Below, one piece after another: positions 26,786 to 35,792 of a stretch of DNA of 64,000 bases. The stretch spans positions 1,058,501 to 1,122,500 of the forward strand of contig NZ_MDGR01000007.1 of assembly GCF_002742335.1 (NCBI RefSeq). The letters are read 5' to 3'. Below the pieces are notes generated by a model. The model was not told the origin of the DNA and did not search any database. It saw only the letters and a program-made list of their open reading frames with translations. The DNA is from Reichenbachiella sp. 5M10. GTDB taxonomy: Bacteria > Bacteroidota > Bacteroidia > Cytophagales > Cyclobacteriaceae. How positions within the stretch are numbered: position 1 is the stretch's first letter; every line of letters begins with the position of its first letter. A program made the translations under genes and the position numbers.

Positions 26786-29611
26786 CTATCTCACTCCGAG
26801 ATAGCTATAAGGTTTATCGCCTACGGTCAAGTCGATCTTTTGCATAGGAATCTTCGAGTCGATGTGCCAGATCTTGAGCGTATGCTGACCAGAGTCTAGT
26901 ATATGCGTCGTGGTTGTGTAGTGTGCATTGTTGGCTACTTTCTTCTCCCATTCGGGGAAAGTGTCGTTTTGATGGATGTTGACTACTACTGGGTCTTGGC
27001 TATCCACTGATATGGCATAGCTCAATCCTTCGTCGTTGTGGTAGTTGAGGGTAGGAGCCGTGTAGAGTTTGATTTTGACTTGAGCTCCCTCGAGTAGTGC
27101 GAAATCATACGCTAGATGCGGAGCATTGGGAGTAAGTGCTGATTTGGCCATTGGAGGCTGTGCGATCACACTAGAGCCTGTTCGGCCGAGCTGTGGTACG
27201 GTGAGCCAGGTGACATGCTCTGATTCTACTTTGCGGCTATAGTCTGATGCCTCGAAAGCCAATGCGCCGTTGTTGAGTACGGGAGGAGTGGAAGAAGCTA
27301 GCTTATCGGCATGTATGTGTATCGGGATCGCTTCCCCATTGACTGATACTGTGAGGGATCCATCCATCGATTGGTCGTCCATGGCTGCCCAGTCAATCGA
27401 CACCTCGATGCGTTCGGTGAATGTGAGGTTACCTGACTTTTTGCTCAGTAGTATGGCTCTGTGGTTTGAGGTGATGTCATAGCTAGAAGCATCTGTTCCT
27501 CTGTTGAACAGCTCAATGTAGTAGTGGGGGTTGTTTTGAGAGTCAAACTTCGGTAGGGACAATGTTTGATTATTGGGCCACCATAGCTCTGAGTTTTCTA
27601 GAGCTATACCCGCATGTGCTCCTGTGAGAGGAAGGCTTTTTTCTACGAGAGTGGGCATGGACTGATGGTCAGGTTGCTGCCAGTATGTATAGCCTATGTG
27701 TGTTTGTGACATCATATGATTCCACTTGCCATTTCGGAGGCTGTGGTATTGCAGGGTGAGCAAACTGTCTTTTTCGTATAGCTGTCGAGCACGCAGCGCC
27801 GTTTCAGAGGTAGTGGTTCGGCCTTGTTGGGCATAGAGGTGGTTTTTAGCCACTTCGTAGTACATTTCATTGAGGTTGGCACTGGCTGCTATAGGGTATT
27901 CTACCAGTTGGAAATAGGCATCATGGTAGCGGGGAGGTAGTTCTTCTTTGATCTGCCTGGCCTGCTCTACCAGGGCGTTGTAATCGCGGACGACTCGCTC
28001 AAACTCTCTGTAGTGTGTCAAACTGTAGGTGTCCATGGATAGCATCTCGGGTTTGCGACGGCTGTTGAATAAGGTGTATTGGTCCAGTAGGTATGCGATG
28101 GCTTCTGCGGAGACTGTACCAAACTGCTGTTTGGCCCACTGCCTGCCATAGGCTGGGATTTGATCTGCAGTGATGGCCCTAGGGTCCCAAGCCAAGTCTA
28201 GGAAGAAGGAAATAGGGAATTCCATCGGCTTGAGGTCTCCCACATTGACAATCCAAATTTGATCCACTCCATAGGCATATGCAGTGGTCATTTGTTCCCA
28301 GACGCGTGATATTTGGGTGGTATTGATCCATTTGTAGTTTCTCGGTCCACCGACATAATCGAAATGATAGTAGATGCCATAGCCCCCAGCACGAGTCGTA
28401 TCGCCGTAGGTGGGGAGTTTGCGTATGTTGCCCCAGTTGTCGTCGCAGAGTAGGAGGGTGATGTCGTCATCTACACGCATGCCTTGGTCGTAGTAGTCTT
28501 GGACCTCTTTGTAGAGGGCCCACATTTGAGGAGTTTCCTTGGCAGGTTTACCGGTGACCTCCGAGAGGATTGTGCGTTGGTCTTTGACGATATTTTCTAG
28601 CAGTTGGATGGCTGTGCCTTCGGTCATGGGTTCGTCTCCATCACCTCTCATGCCTACAGTGACGATGCTTTCGTTTGTACCCATTCGTTGTACGCCCTCT
28701 CTCCAAAATTGCTTGAGGTTCTCCTTATTTTTGCTGTAATTCCACGGTCCTTGTCCGTGGAGGCTCCATTCAATGTGGGCTCTGGAGAGTGGTTCGTGAT
28801 GAGAAGTACCGAGGACTACTCCCATTTGATCGGCGAGGATGGGGCTTTGTGGATCATCCTCGTAGATAGACTTGCCCCACATGGCAGGCCAAAGATAGTT
28901 GCCTTTGAGCCTCAGAATCAGTTCGAATACATGGCTGTAAAATTCCGCATTAAAGCCTCCGAATTTGTCGAAAGCCATACCGGTGAGCGCAGGTGCTTCG
29001 TCGTTGATGAAGATGCCGCGGTATTTGACGCGAGGTTCTCCGATGGTGTAGGGGGACTTTCGGACAAATATATGTTCTTGCTGCACTACAGGTACATCTG
29101 CCCACCAATACCAGGGAGAGACTCCCATGAGTTGAGAGAGTTGGTAGACTCCATATATGGTGCCTCGCTTGTCACTGCCAGCGATGACCAGGCATTCGGA
29201 AACCTGAGAGGTTGGATGGTCTAGGCCTTGGATTACAAATTGCTCCCACTTGTTTTCCAAGAATTGTAGTTCAAGACCTAAGGATTGTATTGTAGGTTTT
29301 TGTGCAGACCCTATGATGATGGCTTTGTCGGTTTGAATGTCTTCCAATCGATGTACCAGAGGGGCTTTTTGCCCTGTGAGTAAGAGTAGGTCGTCCTGTA
29401 GATTAGTGACAGCTATTTGGATTCCTTGGTCCTCCGACTCGGACACCACGAGAGTCGCCAATTGCCCATCGCTGAATACCGGGAAGTCTCCGATAGAGGG
29501 ACTGAAGCTCACTGGGCTGTGGTGCAGGTCGGATTCTGAACGAGAAGGTTGGTCTTGACACCCAGACCATAGGCAGAGCACTAATAGCAGTGAGAGGGTA
29601 CTTTTTTTCAT
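26786..29611 (-). CDS. GH115 xylan alpha-1,2-glucuronidase, lipoprotein
   Basis: 941 residues from ATG 29611 (two more if the ATG at 29617 is used). MKKSTLSLLLVLCLWSGC is a lipoprotein signal. The N-terminal domain (VVSESEDQGIQIAVTNLQDDLL...IIIGSA) precedes the barrel with family signatures KYRGIFINDEAPALTGMA, LKGNYLWPAMWGKSIYEDDP, VLGTSHHEPLSRA and MRGDGDEPM. The C-terminal domain (LTVPQLGRTGSSVIAQPPM) is the GH115 C-terminal module. It removes (4-O-methyl)glucuronic acid side chains from xylan, including from internal xyloses. It is transcribed from a promoter whose -33 TTG lies inside a CAATCGATTG operator. Confidence 0.95.
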   Translation of the reverse strand: MKKSTLSLLLVLCLWSGCQDQPSRSESDLHHSPVSFSPSIGDFPVFSDGQLATLVVSESEDQGIQIAVTNLQDDLLLLTGQKAPLVHRLEDIQTDKAIIIGSAQKPTIQSLGLELQFLENKWEQFVIQGLDHPTSQVSECLVIAGSDKRGTIYGVYQLSQLMGVSPWYWWADVPVVQQEHIFVRKSPYTIGEPRVKYRGIFINDEAPALTGMAFDKFGGFNAEFYSHVFELILRLKGNYLWPAMWGKSIYEDDPQSPILADQMGVVLGTSHHEPLSRAHIEWSLHGQGPWNYSKNKENLKQFWREGVQRMGTNESIVTVGMRGDGDEPMTEGTAIQLLENIVKDQRTILSEVTGKPAKETPQMWALYKEVQDYYDQGMRVDDDITLLLCDDNWGNIRKLPTYGDTTRAGGYGIYYHFDYVGGPRNYKWINTTQISRVWEQMTTAYAYGVDQIWIVNVGDLKPMEFPISFFLDLAWDPRAITADQIPAYGRQWAKQQFGTVSAEAIAYLLDQYTLFNSRRKPEMLSMDTYSLTHYREFERVVRDYNALVEQARQIKEELPPRYHDAYFQLVEYPIAASANLNEMYYEVAKNHLYAQQGRTTTSETALRARQLYEKDSLLTLQYHSLRNGKWNHMMSQTHIGYTYWQQPDHQSMPTLVEKSLPLTGAHAGIALENSELWWPNNQTLSLPKFDSQNNPHYYIELFNRGTDASSYDITSNHRAILLSKKSGNLTFTERIEVSIDWAAMDDQSMDGSLTVSVNGEAIPIHIHADKLASSTPPVLNNGALAFEASDYSRKVESEHVTWLTVPQLGRTGSSVIAQPPMAKSALTPNAPHLAYDFALLEGAQVKIKLYTAPTLNYHNDEGLSYAISVDSQDPVVVNIHQNDTFPEWEKKVANNAHYTTTTHILDSGQHTLKIWHIDSKIPMQKIDLTVGDKPYSYLGVR

Positions 29612-29633
29612 AATCAATAGAATAGATGCACGT

Positions 29634-29641
29634 CAAAACTA
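29634..29641 (-). promoter_or_regulatory. GH115 promoter -7 box
   Basis: Minus-strand TAGTTTTG fits TAnnTTTG. Nineteen bases upstream is TTG (the end of the palindrome at 29661-29670), giving normal Bacteroidota -33/-7 spacing. Confidence 0.65.
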
Positions 29642-29660
29642 AATAGTTTTTCGATTTACG

Positions 29661-29670
29661 CAATCGATTG
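29661..29670 (-). promoter_or_regulatory. LacI-type operator at the GH115 promoter
   Basis: Perfect palindrome CAATCGATTG in the context TTTACGCAATCGATTGTTT. The same 19 bases occur in reverse orientation upstream of the GH2 gene (43513-43531). It overlaps the -33 element. Confidence 0.75.
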
Positions 29671-29735
29671 TTTGATATTTATCATAAAGAGTATCGGTAC
29701 GCTGTGATGCAAACTTTCGAACGGGGTGTGTGGAT

Positions 29736-30761
29736 CTATTTCCTACGGCTAGAGGCACGTTGGATGAGTGCAGTTTTGAGCTTGATGAGGTTGGAGGATT
29801 CTATTTCAGGGTGATTTTGGTGAGAGAGTAGTTGTCTTGCGGCGATTTCGCCCATCTGACGTGCAGGGTGATCGATTGTCGAGAGGGAAGGCTCGATGAT
29901 GGTACCTATGGGGTCATTGTTGAACCCAATCACAGCCAGTTCGTCTGGGATTTTGATGCCCAATTCTTTGGCACACTGGATGACACTGACCGCAGTGGTG
30001 TCGTTGGCAGTGAAGATGCCATCGGGTCGCGGTTTTTGGGTAAGGAGTTTCTTGGCTGCAGCATAGCCTTCTTCGGCAGTGAGGTGACTGAGTTCGGCAA
30101 TGAGGTTTTTGTCCACTGGGATATGGTTTGCTTCCAGTGCATTTTCATAGCCTTTGCGGCGATTGATGTAGACGTTGCGCTGCTGCGCACCAGCGAGGTG
30201 AGCGATACGTTGACATCCTTGGTCGATGAGGTGTTGGGTAGCGATTTGGGCGGACTGCAAGTTGTCGATCACGACAAGATCTGTATCTAAAGTTTCGGTC
30301 ACTCTGTCTACGAATACCAAGGGAATTCCTTTGTTTTTGAAAGCTTGGAAATGCTCAAAATTTGTTGTTTCCATAGCGAGGGAAACGATGATTCCGTCTA
30401 CACGGTAGTTGAACAGCAACTGGGCATTTTCGATTTCAAGTGCTGTGCGGTCGTGTGATTGAGTAAAGATGACGTGGTAGCCGTTTGCTTTGGCCTCTGA
30501 TTCTATGCCGCTGATCATCGTGGAGATGAAGGGGCGGTCTATTCGTGGGACGATGACTCCTATGGTGTTGGTTTTCTGGGTACGGAGGTTGGCTGCCACG
30601 ATATTGGGGCGGTAGCCCATTTGCATGGCTTTTTTTTCTACTTTCTTGATGGTCTCTTTACCTATGCTTTTGTGCTTTTTTAGTGCTCTGGATACAGTGG
30701 AAGGCGAGACGTTGAGCGCATGGGCTATATCGTAGATGGTTATTTCTTTGGATTTCTTCAT
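29736..30761 (-). CDS. LacI-family transcriptional repressor of the xylan locus
   Basis: 341 residues from ATG 30761; the frame extends to 30842 but the HTH begins right after the chosen Met. HTH: EITIYDIAHALNVSPSTVSRALKKHKSIG with hinge RPNIVAANLRTQ. A periplasmic-binding-protein-like sensor domain (NTIGVIVPRIDRPFISTMISGIE ... GIFTANDTTAVSVIQCAKELG) binds the inducer, possibly a uronate-pathway metabolite. Flanked by GH115 on one side and a divergent SDR-GH10 unit on the other; CAATCGATTG copies lie in front of both units and GH2, so it is the obvious candidate repressor. Operator 30840-30849 could also control its own promoter. Confidence 0.9.
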   Translation of the reverse strand: MKKSKEITIYDIAHALNVSPSTVSRALKKHKSIGKETIKKVEKKAMQMGYRPNIVAANLRTQKTNTIGVIVPRIDRPFISTMISGIESEAKANGYHVIFTQSHDRTALEIENAQLLFNYRVDGIIVSLAMETTNFEHFQAFKNKGIPLVFVDRVTETLDTDLVVIDNLQSAQIATQHLIDQGCQRIAHLAGAQQRNVYINRRKGYENALEANHIPVDKNLIAELSHLTAEEGYAAAKKLLTQKPRPDGIFTANDTTAVSVIQCAKELGIKIPDELAVIGFNNDPIGTIIEPSLSTIDHPARQMGEIAARQLLSHQNHPEIESSNLIKLKTALIQRASSRRK

Positions 30762-30839
30762 GGTAGCATTTGGCACTCTGTCAAGGGCAAAAATACGCCC
30801 AATATTGGTTCGACCTAAATATTTGCACTGAAAATAACG

Positions 30840-30849
30840 CAATCGATTG
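30840..30849 (+). promoter_or_regulatory. LacI-type operator in the lacI/SDR divergent region
   Basis: CAATCGATTG in the context AACGCAATCGATTGTGTTGCG, 84 bp before the SDR and 79 bp before the LacI start. Its last three bases form the -33 TTG of the SDR promoter. Confidence 0.75.
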
Positions 30850-30869
30850 TGTTGCGAATCAAAACGATC

Positions 30870-30877
30870 TACTTTTG
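30870..30877 (+). promoter_or_regulatory. SDR-GH10 promoter -7 box
   Basis: TACTTTTG fits TAnnTTTG and lies 20 bases after the TTG at 30847-30849 that ends the operator. Confidence 0.65.
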
Positions 30878-30932
30878 AGGTTTGATTAATAAACCATAGA
30901 AGGTTGACAAAAGAGGCAGAGAGCTACTACTA

Positions 30933-31757
30933 ATGAATGGAAGTAATATGGATTTTGGTATAAAGGGCAAAGTGATAGTGGTCACTGGAGGATCGGGAGT
31001 ACTAGGAGGCAGTATGGCGCAGCATTTTGCTCAAGTGGGTGCCAAAGTGGTACTGATCGGTAGGAGTCTCAATAAACTGGATGCACAGGTGGAAAATCTC
31101 CAACGCATCAATCCCGATATCATTGGGATATCATGTGATGTCATGGATGTCGATAGTCTCCGATCGGCCAAACAGGAGATACTGGATCGGTACGGTCACA
31201 TAGATGTCCTCATCAATGCCGCAGGAGGCAATGTCCCTGGTGCAACTCAAAAGGAAGATCAAGAGATTTTCGATCTCGACTTGAGCGAAATCGATTATGC
31301 CATGGATGTCAACCTCAAAGGGTCGATCTATCCGAGTTTGATTTTCGGCGAGGCTATTGCGGCGCAGGGAGCAGGCTCGATCATCAACATCTCATCTATG
31401 GCGACATATACGGCGATCACGCGAGTGATGAGCTACTCAGTAGCCAAGACGGGTGTCAATTCATTCACCCAATGGATGGCTGCAGAGATGGCACGGCGTT
31501 TTGGAGACAAAGTACGAGTCAATGCCATCGCGCCAGGCTTTTTTATAGGGGATCAAAATAGAAAATTGCTGCTCAATGAGGACGGAAGCCTCACAGAGCG
31601 TAGTGAAAAAGTAATTGCCAAGACGCCCATGGGGCGGTTTGGAGAGATTACTGAACTCAACGGCGTAGTACAGTTCTTGTGTTCGGAGGCGGCTTCTTTT
31701 GTGACAGGGGTGGTATTGCCAGTAGATGGAGGTTTTAGTGCTTTTAGTGGGGTGTAG
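30933..31757 (+). CDS. SDR oxidoreductase, D-mannonate/fructuronate type
   Basis: 274 residues from ATG 30933 (ATG 30948 is equally possible, giving MDFGIKGKV). Rossmann SDR: cofactor motif TGGSGVLGGS, NAAGG, catalytic Ser in NISSM, Tyr-x-x-x-Lys in YSVAKTG, and the lid segment APGFFIGDQNRKLLLNEDGSLTERS, which is characteristic of SDR-type D-mannonate oxidoreductases (fructuronate reductases). In a glucuronoxylan locus it would interconvert D-fructuronate and D-mannonate from released glucuronate; uxuA and uxaC are not in the window. It is followed by the GH10 xylanase after 12 bp. Confidence 0.82.
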   Translation: MNGSNMDFGIKGKVIVVTGGSGVLGGSMAQHFAQVGAKVVLIGRSLNKLDAQVENLQRINPDIIGISCDVMDVDSLRSAKQEILDRYGHIDVLINAAGGNVPGATQKEDQEIFDLDLSEIDYAMDVNLKGSIYPSLIFGEAIAAQGAGSIINISSMATYTAITRVMSYSVAKTGVNSFTQWMAAEMARRFGDKVRVNAIAPGFFIGDQNRKLLLNEDGSLTERSEKVIAKTPMGRFGEITELNGVVQFLCSEAASFVTGVVLPVDGGFSAFSGV

Positions 31758-31769
31758 TTTAAATTAATA

Positions 31770-32861
31770 ATGATGAAAGTAGATGTGAAAATATGGGCAG
31801 TGTCGGCACTGCTGTTGGCTTGCAGTCCGAGTCAGGATACAGGCACCGAAGAAGGTAAGGATTTGGGATTGAGTACCTATTACAAGGATTATTTCCCGAT
31901 AGGGGTGGCAGTATCGCCCAGTGCACTTCAAGGCGTGCAGGCGCAGTTGATCAAGGACAACTTCGTCAGTATGACACCTGAGAACGTCATGAAGTCTGGA
32001 CCGATTCATCCTCAGGAGGAGGTGTACAACTGGGCACCAGCTGATAAGGTAGCGGCCTTCGCCAAGGAAAATCAGATGAAACTACGTGGACATGCGTTGC
32101 TTTGGCACAATCAGGCACCAGATTGGTTGTTTGTTGATTCGCTGGGGAATGACGTGAGCAAAGAGATCCTGTACCAACGATTGGAGCGACATATCACTGA
32201 TGTGGTGACCCGCTACAAAGACGTGATCTATGCATGGGATGTGGTCAATGAGGCGATATCGGATGAGTCGGGTCAATTCTATAGGGATTCCAAATGGTAT
32301 CAGATATGCGGAGAGGAGTTTATCGCCAAGGCTTTTGAATATGCGCGTGCGGCTGATCCAAACGTGCAGTTGTTTTACAACGACTATGAGGTGATCAATC
32401 CTGTCAAACGAGAGAAGATATATCAAATGGTCAAAGGACTGCAAGATGCCGGTGTGCCAATCGATGGAGTAGGGATACAAGGGCATTGGTCTGTGTACGA
32501 ACCGAGTGAGTCTACCTTGAGAGCGACGATTGATCGTTTTACGGGGATGGGGCTGCAAGTACAAATCACCGAACTTGACGTCTCGATCTATCCAAAAGAG
32601 CACGCTCCCCGAGACAAGAATGAAGACGATGACGATACCTTTACAGACGAACTGAAACAAAAACAGATCGATCAATACGACATGATTTTTCGCGTGTTTA
32701 GAGAAAACAAAGAGAAGCTGTCCTCGGTGACTTTTTGGAATGTATCGGATCAGTACAGCTGGCTGGACTTCTTTCCAGTAAATGGGCGAAAAGATTATCC
32801 TTTGCTGTTTGATGAGGATAACCAACCAAAGGAGGCTTACTGGAAGGTCGTGGGGTTTTAG
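31770..32861 (+). CDS. GH10 endo-1,4-beta-xylanase, lipoprotein
   Basis: 363 residues. MMKVDVKIWAVSALLLAC is a lipoprotein signal (Cys18). TIM barrel with acid/base Glu161 (WDVVNEAISD) and nucleophile Glu268 (VQITELDVSIY); also LRGHALLWHNQ and GVGIQGHW. A catalytic domain only, no CBM. Cuts the xylan backbone; being lipid-anchored it may act on imported glucurono-xylo-oligosaccharides along with GH115. Second gene of the SDR-GH10 unit under the LacI-type operator. Confidence 0.95.
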   Translation: MMKVDVKIWAVSALLLACSPSQDTGTEEGKDLGLSTYYKDYFPIGVAVSPSALQGVQAQLIKDNFVSMTPENVMKSGPIHPQEEVYNWAPADKVAAFAKENQMKLRGHALLWHNQAPDWLFVDSLGNDVSKEILYQRLERHITDVVTRYKDVIYAWDVVNEAISDESGQFYRDSKWYQICGEEFIAKAFEYARAADPNVQLFYNDYEVINPVKREKIYQMVKGLQDAGVPIDGVGIQGHWSVYEPSESTLRATIDRFTGMGLQVQITELDVSIYPKEHAPRDKNEDDDDTFTDELKQKQIDQYDMIFRVFRENKEKLSSVTFWNVSDQYSWLDFFPVNGRKDYPLLFDEDNQPKEAYWKVVGF

Positions 32862-32890
32862 GACGTAGATCAAAGGACCAAGAAATGAAG

Positions 32891-32940
32891 ACGCAAGACC
32901 GGATGTAGAGGAGACTCTTGACCTGATCTTGCGTTTTTTG
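32891..32940 (+). terminator. Probable terminator after GH10
   Basis: ACGCAAGA (32891-32898) pairs with TCTTGCGT (32927-32934), followed by TTTTTT. The loop is long (28 bases) but contains shorter self-complementary parts. Confidence 0.65.
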
Positions 32941-32993
32941 TGGTTAGAGCAATACGTGTCTAAACACTCATGGTCATCTTTTCATCAGGTGTG

Positions 32994-35087
32994 TTATCTT
33001 CCGATGATCCAGTCTGCATCGGGCGAGCCTTTGAAGCAATTGGGGGTGACTGGGAAGTCTGTCGTGATCACATAGTAGTAGGTGCCATTAGGGTATTCTG
33101 GAGTGATACCCCATCGTCCGTTGCACTCATCCAAATCTCCCAGCCCTGAGACGTACTCATAGTCTTGAATATAGGTGCCGTCGTAACTGCCGTCTGGGTA
33201 GTCAGTTCCAGCAACTCCATCATCTGATCGTGAACCTGATTTTAGTCGGTAGCTTGATACGAGTTCTTTGATGCCGCTTGTGGTTGTTTGCTGATCGACA
33301 TAGCCATACTTGTAGTAGATAGGGAAACCATCACCTGCAAAGCCATATATGGTCGAGTGTTGGCTACCGTCCTCATCACTGGCTAGACCTGTGATGTCTC
33401 CGTGGTAGTGATAGTTGCCCTGAGACGTCACATGAGCACCGTAAGCGTCTAGATGTGTGCTGCCCTCTTCGGTGACCTGTTCTTGCCATTTCCAATTTTC
33501 CTCTCCTGTACTCGGGTCGGTCCATGGTTTGAGCCCCATGGGGTGAAACTCCACACCATTGATGGCCATACCAAATTGGTAGAAGTTCTGATTGCTGGGT
33601 GTAGGCGGGCCAGTTTCATCGTACACATAGGTCACGGTTTGAGCCATAGACGGTTGGGTACCAAAGCTTCGAGTCACTTGGATCGCCGTTGGGTCAGCAT
33701 TGGGGAAGTTGCCTGTTGTGTGGCTCGGGTATTGGTTGGAGGAGATTGTTCGGATATTTGGGGTACTGTAGTCGAAGCACACTTCGCTGATCGTGGTGCT
33801 CGAGTAGGAGCAGTCGTTGGTACTGGCGGATTGTACAGTGTGTGCTTCTGTGTCCCATAGATAGTCGCCGTTGTAGGGGTATATTTTGAAGTAGTATGTT
33901 GTCATAGTACCTAAGAGTAGGGCTTCCACTGCTGCGGATTGATTGCCGAGGTAGAGGACCTGCTGCCCAGATCCGAGGTATGTGATACTAGAGGTAGGTT
34001 CATAGCCATCCACCAACGGGCTGAAAGTCGATTGATCACTGATCACAAGGGCATAGCCTGTGGCTTCAAGTGTCGTCCAGCTGTCAATATGGACGCTGTT
34101 GCCTGTATGTTCTCCAAAGTTGATGCTCAGCTCTTCCACGTCTGTTTGGGCAGTGATAGATAGGACAAAGCTCGTAGAGACAGTCTTTTGCGTGCTGTTG
34201 CTGGCTTCTATGGTGAGCGTAGCGGTACCTGTCCCGACCTCAGTGATCACCAGTGTATTGTCAGAGAGGCTGACTGTAGCGACTTGTACATTGTCACTGT
34301 TGACGCTGTAGCTGAGCCCGGCTTGCGTCGGGTCCTCAAAGGTTGAGCTTAGGCTGAGGTCATGAGATCCGAACCCCTGAGTGAGAGAAAGGTCCGTTGG
34401 AGCTGTGACTAGGACTGGTCCATGGTCTGTGATTTGGACGGTGAAACTGTCAGTAGCCGTTTCGCCCTCGGGATCGGTAGCGGTCACTTCTACCGTAGCA
34501 CTGCCCTCGCCGATTTCTGTGAGCGTCATGTTTTCCCCATCTAATGTGACTGTGAGTACCTGTTTGTTGCTTGACGCGAGAGAAAGTACGAGCTCATCCC
34601 CATCTATGTCTTCGAATACTTGACTCAGAGGGAGGCTTTTGGATTGAAATCCTGACTCTAAATTCAGATCTTCCAACGCGACTTTGATCATGGGGGCATT
34701 GTTGACCTCAACTTCTGATACCGTCACCTTGAAGGTGGTAGAAACCGTGCCATCCTTGCCGTCATCTGCACGCAGAGTGAGGGTACTTTGTCCAATTCCT
34801 TCTTCGGTGATCACGAGCGAACTGACATCTGTAGATACAGTGATGACCTTCGTGTCGCTGCTGCTAGCGGTGATCTGTATTTCGTCCTCGTCTGCATCCC
34901 CAAACACACTCCCCAAGGGAATTGTTTTCTCTTCAAACCCAGCTTGCAGACTGATGTCAGCCAAGACATTTTCTATAGTTGGAGGAGTGTTTTCGATGGC
35001 TAGCGGTTCTTCTTCGCAGGAGAAGAATACGAGCGACGATATCCAGAGACTTGTGATGAGTATTGTTTTGAGTGAGATGTTTTTCAT
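32994..35087 (-). CDS. Large YHYH-domain lipoprotein with cadherin-like repeats
   Basis: 697 residues. MKNISLKTILITSLWISSLVFFSC is a lipoprotein signal followed by acidic EEEP, suggesting surface export. Three tandem beta-sandwich repeats of about 90 residues (near 35-130, 131-220, 221-315) share the pattern LEDLNLESGFQSKSLPLSQVFEDIDGDEL...GSATVEV, similar to cadherin/Ig-like tandem domains. A fibronectin-like stretch follows, then the C-terminal YHYH domain: YHYH at 559-562, DGFPIYYKYGY, CNGRWGITPEYPNGTYYYVIT. The function of YHYH proteins is unknown. A small exported protein gene lies 19 bp upstream (same strand), making a two-gene unit. Confidence 0.85.
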   Translation of the reverse strand: MKNISLKTILITSLWISSLVFFSCEEEPLAIENTPPTIENVLADISLQAGFEEKTIPLGSVFGDADEDEIQITASSSDTKVITVSTDVSSLVITEEGIGQSTLTLRADDGKDGTVSTTFKVTVSEVEVNNAPMIKVALEDLNLESGFQSKSLPLSQVFEDIDGDELVLSLASSNKQVLTVTLDGENMTLTEIGEGSATVEVTATDPEGETATDSFTVQITDHGPVLVTAPTDLSLTQGFGSHDLSLSSTFEDPTQAGLSYSVNSDNVQVATVSLSDNTLVITEVGTGTATLTIEASNSTQKTVSTSFVLSITAQTDVEELSINFGEHTGNSVHIDSWTTLEATGYALVISDQSTFSPLVDGYEPTSSITYLGSGQQVLYLGNQSAAVEALLLGTMTTYYFKIYPYNGDYLWDTEAHTVQSASTNDCSYSSTTISEVCFDYSTPNIRTISSNQYPSHTTGNFPNADPTAIQVTRSFGTQPSMAQTVTYVYDETGPPTPSNQNFYQFGMAINGVEFHPMGLKPWTDPSTGEENWKWQEQVTEEGSTHLDAYGAHVTSQGNYHYHGDITGLASDEDGSQHSTIYGFAGDGFPIYYKYGYVDQQTTTSGIKELVSSYRLKSGSRSDDGVAGTDYPDGSYDGTYIQDYEYVSGLGDLDECNGRWGITPEYPNGTYYYVITTDFPVTPNCFKGSPDADWIIGR

Positions 35088-35106
35088 AGTTCGTAGGGGT
35101 GTTCTT

Positions 35107-35601
35107 TTAACTGTTCGGGTATGTGAATTGAGTGTAGGGGCGTTTTTTATTGAGTCTGAAAGATCTCCTTTGTTCGTTTAGATGAAACTGAATGATATTT
35201 TCTTGACCGGCTACTGTTTCAGTCAGGCATGTGATATGTACCGCTATGTCGTGGATTGTATCGTCAGGATCGTGGTTCGTTATTTTGGCTCTGAGACGAA
35301 TGAAATCTGTATCATATTCGATGTAGAAGAACGTCAAATGGACAGGCCGCATGTCGAAAGAAAGGGCGAGACGTTGATGGATATAGCCGAAGATAGCCTC
35401 CTCAAAATCATCTTGCCGGCTATCAGCAGGCAAGCTTTGGGTCACTGCGTGGAGGAGTTGCTCCCTATCCAACTTGACCTGTAGATAGAGTTGGTCATTC
35501 TTGACGTAGCATTCGAACAAGCCGAGTTTTAGATCGTGTGCATCACTCCCTTGAATGAGGAAGAGTACCAGTACTATTGTCAAGGGTGTTTTCCAGTGCA
35601 T
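35107..35601 (-). CDS. Small exported protein, partner of the YHYH lipoprotein
   Basis: 164 residues from ATG 35601 (173 from 35628). MHWKTPLTIVLVLFLIQGSDA is a signal peptide. The mature part (HDLKLGLFECYVKNDQLYLQVKLDREQLLHAV ... PVHLTFFYIEYDTDFIRLRAKI) resembles the small periplasmic DUF6702-type proteins that start with H-x-[FY]-[YH] strands; this link is tentative. No enzymatic motif. It stands 19 bp before the YHYH gene and is likely co-transcribed. Confidence 0.65.
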   Translation of the reverse strand: MHWKTPLTIVLVLFLIQGSDAHDLKLGLFECYVKNDQLYLQVKLDREQLLHAVTQSLPADSRQDDFEEAIFGYIHQRLALSFDMRPVHLTFFYIEYDTDFIRLRAKITNHDPDDTIHDIAVHITCLTETVAGQENIIQFHLNEQRRSFRLNKKRPYTQFTYPNS

Positions 35602-35792
35602 CGTTGGATTGTTCTCGTGTGTTTGCATGTAAAACGAGTAGTCAAAGAAAAACCCTACTCTGAGAAGGGACTTTTCTATCCTCTTCTGGTAGTAAGTTTG
35701 TTGTGGAGGGAATTATTTAGCTCTTCAACATCTACTAATCTTGTACCTTCGCTATCCAATGCAAATAGTACATAAGCACATACAAGCAGAGT

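Noticed and set aside
32082-32873. 263-codon minus-strand frame opposite the GH10 gene
   Set aside because: GH10 acid/base and nucleophile motifs are on the plus strand; the antisense frame lacks any domain.
35182-35484. 100-codon plus-strand frame opposite the small exported protein
   Set aside because: The minus-strand frame has a signal peptide and sits 19 bp before the YHYH gene; the plus-strand frame has neither signal nor domain.
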